64,000 bases of DNA from Bradyrhizobium sp. LTSP849 (GTDB lineage: Bacteria; Pseudomonadota; Alphaproteobacteria; Rhizobiales; Xanthobacteraceae). Made by a program: the position numbers and the translations under genes. Below, piece after piece: positions 17,029 through 27,255 of this stretch. Positions within the stretch are counted from its first letter, which is position 1. Every line of letters begins with the position of its first letter. The notes below the pieces were generated by a model. That model ran no database searches and was not told the origin of the DNA. It saw only the letters and a program-made list of their open reading frames with translations. The DNA is taken from assembly GCF_000938255.1 (NCBI RefSeq), contig NZ_JYMR01000012.1, positions 62,001-126,000 of the forward strand. Reading direction: 5' to 3'.

Positions 17029-17232
17029 CTACTCCGGCGCAAGCGTCGCGAGCCCGGCTTCAATGATCGCTATTTCCTCGCTGAGCTGCGCAATGGCCTG
17101 GTTCGGGTCGATGCCAGTGACGGACGTCAGCTGCCGCAGCAGATCCTGCCGGTGCACCAACATGTCGTGAAGAGCATCGCGATCGTCGAGCCTCACATAT
17201 CCTTCAACGATCAATTCGGCGGAACGGGACAT
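17029..17232 (-). CDS. Small conserved-looking hypothetical protein (67 aa)
   Basis: It begins MSRSAELIVEGYVRLDDRDA and continues as a helical, acidic peptide ending in LATLAPE. Small genes of this kind are frequent in Bradyrhizobium genomes as I recall them, often at island edges or near phage genes. No domain is known. It is the first gene right of the AlpA-like gene and may lie just inside or outside the element. Confidence 0.6.
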   Translation of the reverse strand: MSRSAELIVEGYVRLDDRDALHDMLVHRQDLLRQLTSVTGIDPNQAIAQLSEEIAIIEAGLATLAPE

Positions 17233-17349
17233 TGCACTCTCAAAATGAAGTTAACCTCTGAACGCTGAGGATAACCCGAAAGCGCGGTTCTCCGAGAAAG
17301 ATATGACGTAAACCTTGATGGGTAAGACTAACGCGCGGCCGCAGCACCC

Positions 17350-18321
17350 CTACTCCATCTTGATATTCGCGGCCTCGATCACCTTCTTCCACCGCTCCGT
17401 CTCGGAGGCGATGTAGGCCGCGAACGGCTCGGAATCGAGCGCGACGGCGACGGCGCCGAGCTCGGCCATCTTCTGCACCGTGTCCGGCTGCTGCATGAAG
17501 GCGCGGATCTCGGCCGAGAGCTTTTCAACGATCGGCTTCGGCGTGGCGGCGGGGACGAAGAAGCCGTGCCAGGCGACGGCCTCGAAGCCCGGCAGGAACT
17601 CGGCAACGGCGGGGACTTCCGGATCGAACGCGGCGCGTTTCGGCGTTGCAGTCGCGAGGATCGCGAGCTGCCCTGTCTTCACCTGCGGCAGCAGCAGCGG
17701 CACGTTGTCGAAGGCGAGATCGATCTGGCCGCTCAACAGATCCGTCAGCATCTGGCTCGAGCCCTTGTAGGGCACATGCACCATCTTGGTGCCGGTCATC
17801 TGCTGGAACAGCTCGCCGGCGAGATGCTGCGAGGTGCCGACACCGGCCGAGCCGAACGAGACCTTGTCCGGGTTCGCCTTCAGATAGGCGATCAGCTCGG
17901 GCACGGTCCGCGCCTTGATCTTGTCGGGGTTGACGACGAGCACGTTGGGCACGACGCTGATCTGGGCGACCGGCGCGAGATCCCTGTCCGGCTGGTAGCT
18001 GAGCTTCGGGCCGTACAGCGTCGGGTTGATCGCAAGCGCCGACGTGCTGGCAAGGCCCAGCGTGATGCCGTCGGGTGCCGACTTCGCCAGCCGCGTCACG
18101 CCGAGGATCGAGCCGGCGCCGCCGACATTCTCGACCACGAACGGTTTGCCGAACTTCATCTGCAAATGGTTGGAGACCATTCGGGCGAAGATATCCGCGG
18201 TGCCGCCGGCGGCGAAGGGAACGATCACTGTCACCTGCTTGGACGGATAGCCATCCTGCGCCTGCACCGGCGACGTTGCCAGCAGCAGTGCTGACGCAAG
18301 ACCAAGCCACATCGATCTCAT
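17350..18321 (-). CDS. Tripartite tricarboxylate transporter receptor (Bug/TctC family, 323 aa)
   Basis: A Sec signal peptide ends at SPVQA-QDGYP. Mature residues show the Bug fold landmarks VTVIVPFAAGGTADIFARM and GGAGSILGVTRLAK. Bug receptors bind carboxylic acids in the periplasm and hand them to a TctA/TctB membrane pair. No TctA or TctB gene is in the window, so it either works with a distant pair or acts as a sensor. It is the last gene of the sugar-acid operon, 57 bp after the iron alcohol dehydrogenase, and so probably binds the operon's substrate. Confidence 0.88.
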   Translation of the reverse strand: MRSMWLGLASALLLATSPVQAQDGYPSKQVTVIVPFAAGGTADIFARMVSNHLQMKFGKPFVVENVGGAGSILGVTRLAKSAPDGITLGLASTSALAINPTLYGPKLSYQPDRDLAPVAQISVVPNVLVVNPDKIKARTVPELIAYLKANPDKVSFGSAGVGTSQHLAGELFQQMTGTKMVHVPYKGSSQMLTDLLSGQIDLAFDNVPLLLPQVKTGQLAILATATPKRAAFDPEVPAVAEFLPGFEAVAWHGFFVPAATPKPIVEKLSAEIRAFMQQPDTVQKMAELGAVAVALDSEPFAAYIASETERWKKVIEAANIKME

Positions 18322-18378
18322 CGAAGCTTCCTCTATTTCACTGTGTTTTTGATTGGCTGCCGCAAGCAGCGGAACTGG

Positions 18379-19509
18379 CTAGAACGCGACCTCGTACATG
18401 TTGAGGATCGCATCCCGGCCAAGGTCGCGCGGGTTGTTGTCGAGCAGACGGCGAATGGCGTGCGCCTCGTCGGCCATCACGCCGAGATCACCTTTGGGCA
18501 CGCCGAGCGCGGACAGCCGCATCTCGATGCCGAGGTTCTTGCAGAACTCATACGTCGCGTCGAAAGCAAGTTTCGGATCGTTGCGCTCAGACAGACCAAG
18601 CGCGCCCAGCACCGCGACCGTCTTCGCTTCGACCGCCGGCATGTTGAAGGCCAGTGTGTGCGGGAAGATCACGGCGCAGGCGAGCCCATGCGCCACGTGG
18701 TGGCGTGTGCCGAGCGGATAGGCCACGGCATGGCCGGCGGTCGTGTTCACGGGACCGAGGCAATACCCGCCATAGAGCGAGGCCAGGGAAAGACCGGCGC
18801 GCGCCTCACGATCGCTGCCGTCGGCGACCGCGCGCTTGAGGTAGCGCCCGACCAGCCGCGCGCCTTCGAGCGCATAGAGATCGATCGTCGGATGCGCCTT
18901 GCGGCTGGTATAGGCCTCGACGCAATGCGCCAATGCATCGACGCCGGTGGCCGCAGTCACCTCCTTCGGCACGGTCATGGTGAGATCGGGATCGACGATC
19001 GCGATATCGGCGAGCATGAAGCGGCTCTGCACTGCCTGCTTGTTCTGGCTGACGGGATCGGTGACCAGCGCGCGGGTGCCGGCTTCGCTGCCGGTGCCCG
19101 ACGTGGTCGGAATCTGCATCAGCGCCACGCTGCGGCCGGCGACCTTCTCTGGCCCGACGATGTCCGCAAAGGCCACGTCGCTGGTGCAGAGCACCGCGAC
19201 CAGCTTGGCGAGATCCATCGCGCTGCCGCCGCCAAAGCCGACGACGAGATCAGGCTTGACCTCTTTCGCCATCGCCACCGCCTTCTCGAGATTGGGCAGG
19301 TCGGGCTCGGGCTTGACGTCGCCGAACACCTTCACCGCGCCCCGCAGCCCCAGCGTGTCGACGCGGCGCGCATTGAAGGAGTCGGAAATCACCAGCGGCC
19401 GCTTGGCACCGATCCGCTCGGCGAAGCGCGCCGCAGCAGAGATCGTGCCGCAGCCGAACTCGAGCGTGGTGGGACGTTGGATTTCGATGGGCGTGAAGGC
19501 GTTGGTCAT
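18379..19509 (-). CDS. Iron-containing alcohol dehydrogenase (376 aa)
   Basis: Group III dehydrogenase: NAD-binding VVGFGGGSAMDLAK, then SGTGSEAGTRALVTD, and the metal-ligand region DALAHCVEAYTS and HAVAYPLGTRHHVAHG with several His. It interconverts an alcohol and an aldehyde or ketone with NAD(P)H; maleylacetate reductase and lactaldehyde reductase belong here. The start is ATG 19509, which opens MTNAFTPIEIQRP; upstream codons in the frame belong to the end of the preceding gene. In this operon it could reduce the aldehyde released by the aldolase or oxidise a hydroxy acid. Confidence 0.85.
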   Translation of the reverse strand: MTNAFTPIEIQRPTTLEFGCGTISAAARFAERIGAKRPLVISDSFNARRVDTLGLRGAVKVFGDVKPEPDLPNLEKAVAMAKEVKPDLVVGFGGGSAMDLAKLVAVLCTSDVAFADIVGPEKVAGRSVALMQIPTTSGTGSEAGTRALVTDPVSQNKQAVQSRFMLADIAIVDPDLTMTVPKEVTAATGVDALAHCVEAYTSRKAHPTIDLYALEGARLVGRYLKRAVADGSDREARAGLSLASLYGGYCLGPVNTTAGHAVAYPLGTRHHVAHGLACAVIFPHTLAFNMPAVEAKTVAVLGALGLSERNDPKLAFDATYEFCKNLGIEMRLSALGVPKGDLGVMADEAHAIRRLLDNNPRDLGRDAILNMYEVAF

Positions 19510-19522
19510 GGGTCGTTCGATC

Positions 19523-20556
<1,034 letters not shown>

Positions 20557-20560
<4 letters not shown>

Positions 20561-21669
20561 ATTGGAAGCTCCATTCTGAGCAGATGATTGTCCCGGAGCA
20601 AGTCCCGCCACAGCTCGCTGGGACCGAACGCACCGGATTTCGAGATGACGTCAACGCCGGCCCAGCGGCCGCCTTGCAGCACCGAGCGTGGCAATCCCGG
20701 CACGATACGTCCTGTCACCTGGAGCGCATGCGCACCAAGCGCAACGCATACGGCCTTCAGGGTCTCGCCGCCAGCGACGATCAAGGTGCCGGGCGGTTCG
20801 AGCGCCGCGATCAGCGCCGTCATTTCGCTTGCAATCCGCCGCGCAGCTTCGGCTCGCGACAGGCCGTCCGGAAGTGCGAATTGCACCAGTGCCACGCCAT
20901 TGTCAGCCAGTTTGCGCAGAACCCTGGCGCCCCCCTCGCCTTCAACCAGCGCGACGGTGGCTTCGCCACATGCCGCGAGTTGGGAGGCCGTGGCGGGCTG
21001 GTCGGAGCCGAATAGGCCCAGCACTGGCCGCTTCAATTGCAGCGGTGCATCAGCACGATGATTGCGGGCGAGTGCACCGGCCAGGCCGCCACTCCCGCAC
21101 CACAATACGGGCCCAGGCATTCGCCGCCCCATTTCGACGACGCGATCAAGACAGAGGTCGCTCTCGGCGTCGAACACTTGAACACCGCCTTGCAACAGCG
21201 TGTCAGCCCCATCCAGTCGCGCCTCGATGCCGTCCTGCTTCAATTGGTCCAGCAGATTGTCGCCGACGCGATGCCACTCGCCTCGCTGAGTCCGCGCGAA
21301 TTGCTGGCCACCCGCGGTGCGGCGTCCCTGATAGTCGAAGGCGGGCGCGACAACACAAGATGCCCAGTGGCCGCTGCGCAGGCAGGCGCCGAGCTCGGCG
21401 GCCCACGCACCACGCAGGAGACTATCGACCTTCTTGTAGGCGATCGTCCCGCCGCGGAGCAGCGGCGCCAGCCGCCCGACGATCTCGACGCTCTCCGCTT
21501 TTGAGCGCTCACGTGTGCCACTGTCGATCGCCAGGCTCCGGGAGCTCGGCGTTGAAGATGCATCCGGCCAGGTGACGTCGAACGGCCCACACAGGCCGAC
21601 GAACTCCGCCGCGGTGTCGAGCGCGCCGGTGAGATCGTCGGCAAGCAGGCGGACGCTCGTCATCGTCAT
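20557..21669 (-). CDS. DUF1537 four-carbon acid-sugar kinase (370 aa)
   Basis: The N-terminus has VRLLADDLTGALDTAAEF, the acidic motif of the DUF1537 kinases; KKVDSLLRGAWAAE and the C-terminal GTLIVAGGETLKAV with PGLPRS follow in the family's order. These enzymes phosphorylate four-carbon acid sugars such as threonate or erythronate at the 4-OH, using ATP. AGGAG four bases before ATG 21669 fixes the start, and ATGA overlaps join it to both the FAD oxidase upstream and PdxA2 downstream. The coupling makes a kinase-dehydrogenase pair very likely. Confidence 0.85.
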
Positions 21670-23105
21670 GTTGCTCCTTTGCCAAAAATCTTGCCGGGAT
21701 TCATTAGGCCGTTCGGATCGAGCAATCGCTTGATGCCGCGCATCAGCTCGATATCGAGGGGATCGACGACGCGGGCGAGCCGGCCGCAATTAGTGATCCC
21801 GATGCCATGCTCGGCGCTGATCGCCCCGCCCTGCGCTGCGGTCTCGTCATCGACGATCTCGTTGATCTCGGCCACCAGCCTGGCGGTCGCATCCGGGTCC
21901 TGGCAACGCGCCCGGTCGATCAGGGCTACGACGTGGATGTTGCCGTCGCCGATATGGCCGTGCATCGCGACGTTGGCATGCGGCACGGCCGCCTTGATCC
22001 GGGCCTCGACATTGGTGACGAAGGCCGCCTGGCGCTCCAGCGGAACAACGCTGTCATGCGACACCACATAACCGCTGCGCTTGTTGCCTTCGGACACGCT
22101 GTGACGGACCGCCCAGATCGCTTTCGCTTGCGAAAGGTTAGAGGCAAGTATCGCATCTTCGGCGAGCCCCGCCTCCATCGCGTCCGCAAGCACCGTGGCC
22201 AGTGGCTCGTTGAGGTCGACGCCGGCGAGCGTGTCGGTCAACTCGACGATCAGATACCACGGCGTCGTCAGCGCGAAGGGAACGGTCACGTGCGGCACGG
22301 TCGCGGCGATCGCCTCGATCTGCGAGCGCGACATGATCTCGAGGCTGCCGAGCCGGTCGCCGACTGCGCCGCGTAGACGCTGCATGATCTCGAGCGCTTG
22401 CTCGACGCCCTGCAATTTCAGCAGCGCCAGCGCCGAGCTGCGCGGCGGCGCAAATAGTTTCAGCACCGCCGCGGTGACGATGCCGAGCGTTCCTTCCGCG
22501 CCGATGAAAAGCTGCTTGAGCGCGTAGCCGGTGCTGTCCTTGCGCAGCGCGCGCAGGCCGTTGAAGACGCGGCCGTCCGGCAGCACGACCTCGAGCCCGA
22601 GCACAAGATCGCGCGTCGGCCCATAGCGCAGCACGGCGGTGCCGCCGGCATTGGTCGAGATGTTGCCGCCGATCTGGCAGGAGCCTTCGGCACCCAAGCT
22701 CAGGGGGAAATAGCGATCCACGGCCTTCGCCGCATCCTGCACCTCGGCGAGAATGCAGCCGGCCTCCACCGTGATCGTGTTCGCAAGCGGGCTGACGTCA
22801 CGCACGGCCCGCATGCGGTCGAGCCGGATCACGACATTGCCCGCGCGATCGTCCGGCGTCGCGGCGCCGCACATGCCGGTGTTGCCGCCCTGCGGCACGA
22901 TCGCGAGCCGCCTCTCTCCGCAATATTCGACGATCGCCGCAACCTCGGCAGTCGAGCCGGGCTTCACCACCGCAACCGCACGACCGTGATAGCGACCGCG
23001 CCAATCCACCACATAGGGTTCCTGATCGGGCCCGGATGCAATGACGTGTTTGTCGCCGACAACAGCGGCGAGCCCGGTCAACGCATCCTCGAAAGAATCG
23101 GACAT
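21666..23105 (-). CDS. FAD-linked 2-hydroxy acid oxidase/dehydrogenase (479 aa)
   Basis: FAD_binding_4 domain at residues 40-220 with VPQGGNTGMCGAATPD and GSCQIGGNISTNAGG; FAD-oxidase C-terminal domain with the metal-ligand HGHIGDGNIHV and EHGIGITN. This family (GlcD, D-lactate and D-2-hydroxyglutarate dehydrogenases) oxidises a D-2-hydroxy acid to the 2-oxo acid. In the operon it may produce a 2-oxo acid either for or from the aldolase step. It is coupled to the DUF1537 kinase by an ATGA overlap. Confidence 0.85.
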   Translation of the reverse strand: MSDSFEDALTGLAAVVGDKHVIASGPDQEPYVVDWRGRYHGRAVAVVKPGSTAEVAAIVEYCGERRLAIVPQGGNTGMCGAATPDDRAGNVVIRLDRMRAVRDVSPLANTITVEAGCILAEVQDAAKAVDRYFPLSLGAEGSCQIGGNISTNAGGTAVLRYGPTRDLVLGLEVVLPDGRVFNGLRALRKDSTGYALKQLFIGAEGTLGIVTAAVLKLFAPPRSSALALLKLQGVEQALEIMQRLRGAVGDRLGSLEIMSRSQIEAIAATVPHVTVPFALTTPWYLIVELTDTLAGVDLNEPLATVLADAMEAGLAEDAILASNLSQAKAIWAVRHSVSEGNKRSGYVVSHDSVVPLERQAAFVTNVEARIKAAVPHANVAMHGHIGDGNIHVVALIDRARCQDPDATARLVAEINEIVDDETAAQGGAISAEHGIGITNCGRLARVVDPLDIELMRGIKRLLDPNGLMNPGKIFGKGAT

Positions 23106-23132
23106 CTGATCGCCTCGTCGTCCGCACCCAGC

Positions 23133-24053
23133 CTACACAGCGGCCGCGAATGCGGCAGCACTCGCGAGCAGTTCTTTCACCTGAGCTGACGGCAGGAACT
23201 CCAGCGGCGGCCGCAGGCGCTGCCATCCGGCATGGCCGGTGCGTTCGGCAACCAGCGCCTTCAGGGAGGCCATCTGCGCGAAGCGCGAGACCAGCTCGCG
23301 CGCGCTCACGATGCGCGCCTGTGCCGCCTTGAGCGCCGCGTCGTCATCGCTGTCGCGAAAGTGCTTGTAGACATAGGCGAGGTCGCGCGCGATGAGATTG
23401 GAGGTCGCGGTGATGCAGCCCGCCCCGCCCTTGCGCAGCAGCGGCAACAGCAGCGGATCTGCGCCGACCAGCACGGCAAAGCCCGGGAAGCGTTCGACCA
23501 TCGCGGTCATGTTGGCGAAGTCGCCGGATGAGTCCTTGATGCCGACGAAGGTGGCCGGATACGCCGCGCGCAACCGCTCGATCAGCGCGTGCGAGATCGG
23601 CTGCGCCGACATTTGCGGAATGTGATAGAGCACGATCTTGAGCCGCGCGTTGCCGATGCGCTGCACGACTTCGCTGTAGGACGCATAGACGCCATCATCG
23701 GTGACGCCCTTGTAGTAGAACGGCGGCAGCATCACCACGGTGTCGACGCCAACCGAGAGCGCGTGGCGCGTAAGCGCGATGGTCTCGGTGAGCGCAGCGA
23801 CACCGGTGCCGGGGAGAAGCCGCTGCGGCGCGATGCCGGCAGCCACCACCGCCTCGAGCAGTGCGGTGCGCTCGGCAGCCGAGAAGGAGTTCGCCTCTCC
23901 CGTGGTGCCGAGGAGCGCGATGCCGTCACAGCCTTCGTCCAACAAGTAGCGGCAATGCGCGACGAAACGCGCATGATCGGGGACAAGCTCGGCGTCGAGC
24001 GGCGTCAACGCGGCGGAGAACACGCCATGAGGGTGCAGCGATGATGTCGACAA
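23133..24053 (-). CDS. DapA-family aldolase/synthase (306 aa)
   Basis: A TIM-barrel of the dihydrodipicolinate synthase/N-acetylneuraminate lyase family: LLGTTGEANSFS, Tyr in LYHIPQMS and the Schiff-base Lys in VGIKDSSGD. Members cleave or form 2-oxo acids through a pyruvate-lysine imine. As first gene of a sugar-acid operon it is more likely a retro-aldolase or dehydratase than the lysine-pathway enzyme. The frame opens at TTG 24071, but GGAGGA just before TTG 24053 argues for the later start (STSSLHPHGVF...). Confidence 0.82.
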   Translation of the reverse strand: MSTSSLHPHGVFSAALTPLDAELVPDHARFVAHCRYLLDEGCDGIALLGTTGEANSFSAAERTALLEAVVAAGIAPQRLLPGTGVAALTETIALTRHALSVGVDTVVMLPPFYYKGVTDDGVYASYSEVVQRIGNARLKIVLYHIPQMSAQPISHALIERLRAAYPATFVGIKDSSGDFANMTAMVERFPGFAVLVGADPLLLPLLRKGGAGCITATSNLIARDLAYVYKHFRDSDDDAALKAAQARIVSARELVSRFAQMASLKALVAERTGHAGWQRLRPPLEFLPSAQVKELLASAAAFAAAV

Positions 24054-24078
24054 ACTTCCTCCGATCGTCAAATCGATA

Positions 24079-24107
24079 TTGTTCGGAATGCGAACATTTG
24101 TTATGAT
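24079..24107 (+). promoter_or_regulatory. Predicted sigma70 promoter of the IclR gene
   Basis: TTGTTC (24079-24084), a 17-bp spacer, and TATGAT (24102-24107) with TG one base upstream, an extended -10. Transcription would start near 24114. The operator palindrome covers the -35 and most of the spacer, which suggests autorepression. Confidence 0.5.
24080..24096. promoter_or_regulatory. IclR-type operator palindrome
   Basis: TGTTCGGAATGCGAACA has perfect 6-bp arms around a 5-bp centre. It sits in the 105-bp space between the aldolase start and the IclR gene and overlaps the -35 region of the IclR-side promoter, so one site could control both directions. Confidence 0.6.
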
Positions 24108-24158
24108 CTGACACGTTGGTAAGATCAGCCTGCCGCCGCGTCAAGGGTGACAGCTGTC

Positions 24159-25022
24159 ATGGCAGGACATTCAGGCATGGCCAAGGTCGAAAAGAAGGCC
24201 CCAAAGCGCGCAGCGGAAACGCCCCCGAAAGAACCTAAGACCAATCCAAAGAACTATGTCGCTTCTGTCGGCAAAGCCTTCGCCGTGCTCAAGAGTTTCA
24301 CCAGCGAGCACTTCGAGCTCACCTTGAGTGAAGTTGCCGCACAGGCCGATCTCGATCGTGGCACGGCTTTCCGGCTGATCCAGACACTGATCGAGCTCGG
24401 CTATCTCCAGGCCGTTCCGCAAAGCCGCCGGTTCCGCCTCGGTGTTGCCTGTCTCGACCTCGGCTACACCGTGCTGTCGCACGGATCGTTGCGGACCATC
24501 GTCGAGCCGCTGCTGCGCGACCTCGTGCCTGATGTGGGCGATGCGGCGTCGCTCGGCATCCTCGACGGCGGCGACGTGATTTATCTCGCGCGCGTCGGCG
24601 CGGGCCTCGATCGCCACAAGATGGATCGCCGGCCGGGCTCGCGGATTCCCGCCTACAGTGCCGCCCTCGGCCATGCCATGCTGGCGCATCTCGCTCGCGA
24701 CGAGCAGATCCGGCGGCTGGACGCGCGGCCCCGCGTCAAATTGTCAGAACGAACGCTGACCGATCTCGACGCCCTGCTCGACCGGCTCGATCTCGTGAAG
24801 CGGAAAGGCCATGCCGTCTCCGACGGCGAAAACGCCTATGGCCTGCGCACGCTCGCGACGCCAATTCTCGACGCCCAAGGCCTCGTAATCGCGGGATTGA
24901 GTGTCACCGTGGACGCCATGCGCATGGACCTGCCCACCTTTCGCGACGAGGCGCTGCCGCGGCTGATGCAGGTGACGAGCCAGGTGCAGGAGCTTGCAAT
25001 CAAGTCGGGATTGTCGAACTGA
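24159..25022 (+). CDS. IclR-family transcriptional regulator (287 aa)
   Basis: After a Lys/Pro-rich lead of about 30 residues comes the winged helix (KAFAVLKSF, LTLSEVAAQADLDRGTAFRL) and then the IclR effector domain (DVIYLARVGAG, RIPAYSAALGHAMLA, GLRTLATPILD). It is of the PcaR/PobR type, which senses small aromatic or organic acids. It is divergent from the sugar-acid operon and is its likely regulator. Possible starts are GTG 24147, ATG 24159 and ATG 24177; the last has AGGA nine bases before it. Confidence 0.87.
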   Translation: MAGHSGMAKVEKKAPKRAAETPPKEPKTNPKNYVASVGKAFAVLKSFTSEHFELTLSEVAAQADLDRGTAFRLIQTLIELGYLQAVPQSRRFRLGVACLDLGYTVLSHGSLRTIVEPLLRDLVPDVGDAASLGILDGGDVIYLARVGAGLDRHKMDRRPGSRIPAYSAALGHAMLAHLARDEQIRRLDARPRVKLSERTLTDLDALLDRLDLVKRKGHAVSDGENAYGLRTLATPILDAQGLVIAGLSVTVDAMRMDLPTFRDEALPRLMQVTSQVQELAIKSGLSN

Positions 25023-25129
25023 GTACGTCTTCGCCAAAATGTGATCACGACGGCGGCGGGCCTGATCGAAGCTGGATGATCCGCGCTCCCAGACGTCATT
25101 GCACGAGAGCTCTTGAGAACTATATCGTC

Positions 25130-25903
25130 ATGGTTCGCCTCCCGAAGTTCGATCTTCCCTTGAGAAAAGCAGTGCTCACGTTCCTTCTGCTCGTATTCGT
25201 GCCGATCGGCGTGTCGGCGGCGCGGTATTACTGGGTCGGAGACGGTCGCAGCAACTGGCAGACGGCGGACCGGTCGAGCGCGGGCCTGTTGCCACCGGCC
25301 ACGTCCAATCCCGACGCCCTGATCCGAATTTACGCTGCGCGTACCGTGCGATGGCGCAGCATATTTGCTGTCCACACGTGGATCGTCGTCAAGGAAAAGG
25401 ATGCCGCCAGCTACAGCCGTTACGACTACACCGCATGGGGCGAACCGATCCGGAGCAACGGCTTTGCGCCCGACGGCCGGTGGTTCGGAGCCACGCCGGA
25501 AACCATCGTGGCCGTTGATGGCCCAAGTGCCGAAGCCCTTATTCCGAAGATGCGGCACGTCATCGAGAACTACAAATTTCGCACCTATGGTGACTACAGC
25601 GCCTGGCCCGGACCGAATTCGAACACCTTCGTTCAAGCCGCGTTGGATGCCGTGCCCGAACTTCGCGCGGTGCTGCCACCGACTGCGATCGGCAAAGACT
25701 ATCCCTATTCCGGACGATGGTTCGGGCTGACCGCCTCGAGAACCGGCTTCTATGCCTCGCTCTCGGGTTATCTCGGGCTGACGTTCGGCTGGGTGGAAGG
25801 TCTTGAGATCAACTTCTTTGGCGCCGTGCTTGGCCTCGACCTCCGGCGCCCTGCCATAAAGCTCCCAGGCATCGGCCGCCTTGGTGTGGCGGCCGGCTTG
25901 TAA
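25130..25903 (+). CDS. DUF3750 family protein with N-terminal membrane anchor (257 aa)
   Basis: The N-terminus has a basic patch and then FLLLVFVPIGVSAARYYWV, a membrane anchor or uncleaved signal. The rest fits DUF3750: AVHTWIVVKEKDA, GRWFGATPETI, WPGPNSNTFVQAAL and RWFGLTASRTGFYASLSGYLG. The GPNSNTF stretch is the most conserved part I recognise. The function is not known; a periplasmic or membrane-face role is likely. It converges on the dehydrogenase remnant with only three bases between stops. Confidence 0.75.
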   Translation: MVRLPKFDLPLRKAVLTFLLLVFVPIGVSAARYYWVGDGRSNWQTADRSSAGLLPPATSNPDALIRIYAARTVRWRSIFAVHTWIVVKEKDAASYSRYDYTAWGEPIRSNGFAPDGRWFGATPETIVAVDGPSAEALIPKMRHVIENYKFRTYGDYSAWPGPNSNTFVQAALDAVPELRAVLPPTAIGKDYPYSGRWFGLTASRTGFYASLSGYLGLTFGWVEGLEINFFGAVLGLDLRRPAIKLPGIGRLGVAAGL

Positions 25904-25906
25904 GGC

Positions 25907-26290
25907 CTACAACTTCACAACGACCTTGCCGAAATGTGAGCCGGTCCGGAGATAGGCATACGCTTCGGGGACCTCGTCGAAGCCGTACACCCGATCGACG
26001 ATCGGGTGTATCGCGTTGTCGATCAGGAAACGATTCATGGCAGAGAAATGTTCGCTCAATCCGACGGTGACCCCAATGATGTCGGCGTTCTCCCACTGCA
26101 GGCGCGCGAGATCCGGCTTCGGGCCGAACCCTGTCAAAACACCGATCTGGACGATCTTGCCACCCGAAGCGACCGATCGCAGCGATCGGTCATAGGTGCC
26201 GGGACCGCCGAGCTCGAGGATGTGACTCGCGCCTTCGCCATCCGTCGCCTTCATCAGGGCGGCATCCCAATCAGGAGTGTCGCGATAGAT
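25907..26290 (-). pseudogene. C-terminal remnant of an MDR zinc-type alcohol dehydrogenase
   Basis: The frame gives the last third of a medium-chain dehydrogenase: YRDTPDWDAALM, GASHILELGGPGTYDRSLRS, GGKIVQIGVL and the closing HFGKVVVKL. The N-terminal catalytic domain and Rossmann start are absent; reading upstream the homology stops at the end of the RNase Z gene (stop at 26296-26298). A 115-aa protein could start at ATG 26254, but it could not be an active dehydrogenase. It is the scar of a deletion or recombination. Confidence 0.75.
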
Positions 26291-26295
26291 CGCGG

Positions 26296-27201
26296 CTAGA
26301 CGATAACGCGATCGAAGTCGGCGGCGATCCTGGTGTTCGGAAAGATCTTTGCCGCCTCGGCTAGAATTTCTTCATCCTGATAGCGCCCCGAGAGATGGGT
26401 CAGCACGAGCTGCTTGACGTTGTTGGCGGCCGCAAAGGACGCCGCCTCTGCCGCGGTGAGATGGCCGTAGTCCCGCGCGGTCGATGCGTCACGATCGAGG
26501 AAGGTCGCTTCGATCACCAACATGTCGGCGTCGGCGACGTATTTTGACAACCCCTCGGTGGTTTCGGTGTCGCCGATCACCACGAGCTTCCTGCCGCCGC
26601 TTGGCGGCCCCAGAACATCCTCCGGATCGATCGTTCGGCCGTCTTCAATCACGACCGGCCGCCCTGCGGCCAATTCTCCGCGCATGGGACCATCCGGGAC
26701 ACCAAGCGCCGCGAGGAGATCGGACCGAAGATGACGGCGGGCGGGGCTTTGAAAAGCGAAACCAAAACTGTCGGTATCGCGATGGCGGACCGGAAAGCAG
26801 TCGACGGTGAATTCACCGGCGTCGACGACCTGTCCTTCAGCCAAAGCTGCGAACTCCACCGGGATCGGCGCCCTGCCCGCGCCCCACAGGCCAGCGAGCA
26901 TTCGGACCACGATATCGAGCGTGCCAGGCCCGGCGTGGATGGTCATCACGTCGGAGTTCTGCCGCAACCCCAGCGTCGAGAAGAGTCCGGGGATGCCGAG
27001 CACGTGATCGAAATGGCCGTGCGTCAGCAGGATGCGATCAAGCCGCCGAAAACCGGCACCGCTGCGCAGCAACTGGCGCTGCGTGCCCTCGCCGCAATCA
27101 ATCAGGATGCGGCTGCCTGCCGCCTCCACGAGAAGGGCCGGATGGTTGCGCTCCGCGGACGGAACGCTGGCCGAGGTCCCGAGAAATGTCAGGGCGAACA
27201 T
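26296..27201 (-). CDS. rnz: Ribonuclease Z / MBL-fold nuclease (301 aa)
   Basis: ElaC/RNase Z type metallo-beta-lactamase: FLGTSASVPSAERNHPALLV at the start, the zinc motif THGHFDHVLG, a later GDTETTEGL (Asp ligand) and VLTHLSGRYQD. It trims tRNA 3' trailers. Residues 35-40 (IDCGEGTQRQLL) are the classic RNase Z signature. The last codons abut a foreign dehydrogenase fragment, but the C-terminus ends normally in RVIV. Confidence 0.85.
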   Translation of the reverse strand: MFALTFLGTSASVPSAERNHPALLVEAAGSRILIDCGEGTQRQLLRSGAGFRRLDRILLTHGHFDHVLGIPGLFSTLGLRQNSDVMTIHAGPGTLDIVVRMLAGLWGAGRAPIPVEFAALAEGQVVDAGEFTVDCFPVRHRDTDSFGFAFQSPARRHLRSDLLAALGVPDGPMRGELAAGRPVVIEDGRTIDPEDVLGPPSGGRKLVVIGDTETTEGLSKYVADADMLVIEATFLDRDASTARDYGHLTAAEAASFAAANNVKQLVLTHLSGRYQDEEILAEAAKIFPNTRIAADFDRVIV

Positions 27202-27255
27202 TGTCTTCTCTTTTGCGAGGCCGGGGAGCTTATCCGCCTTATACGGCCTGCGAGC

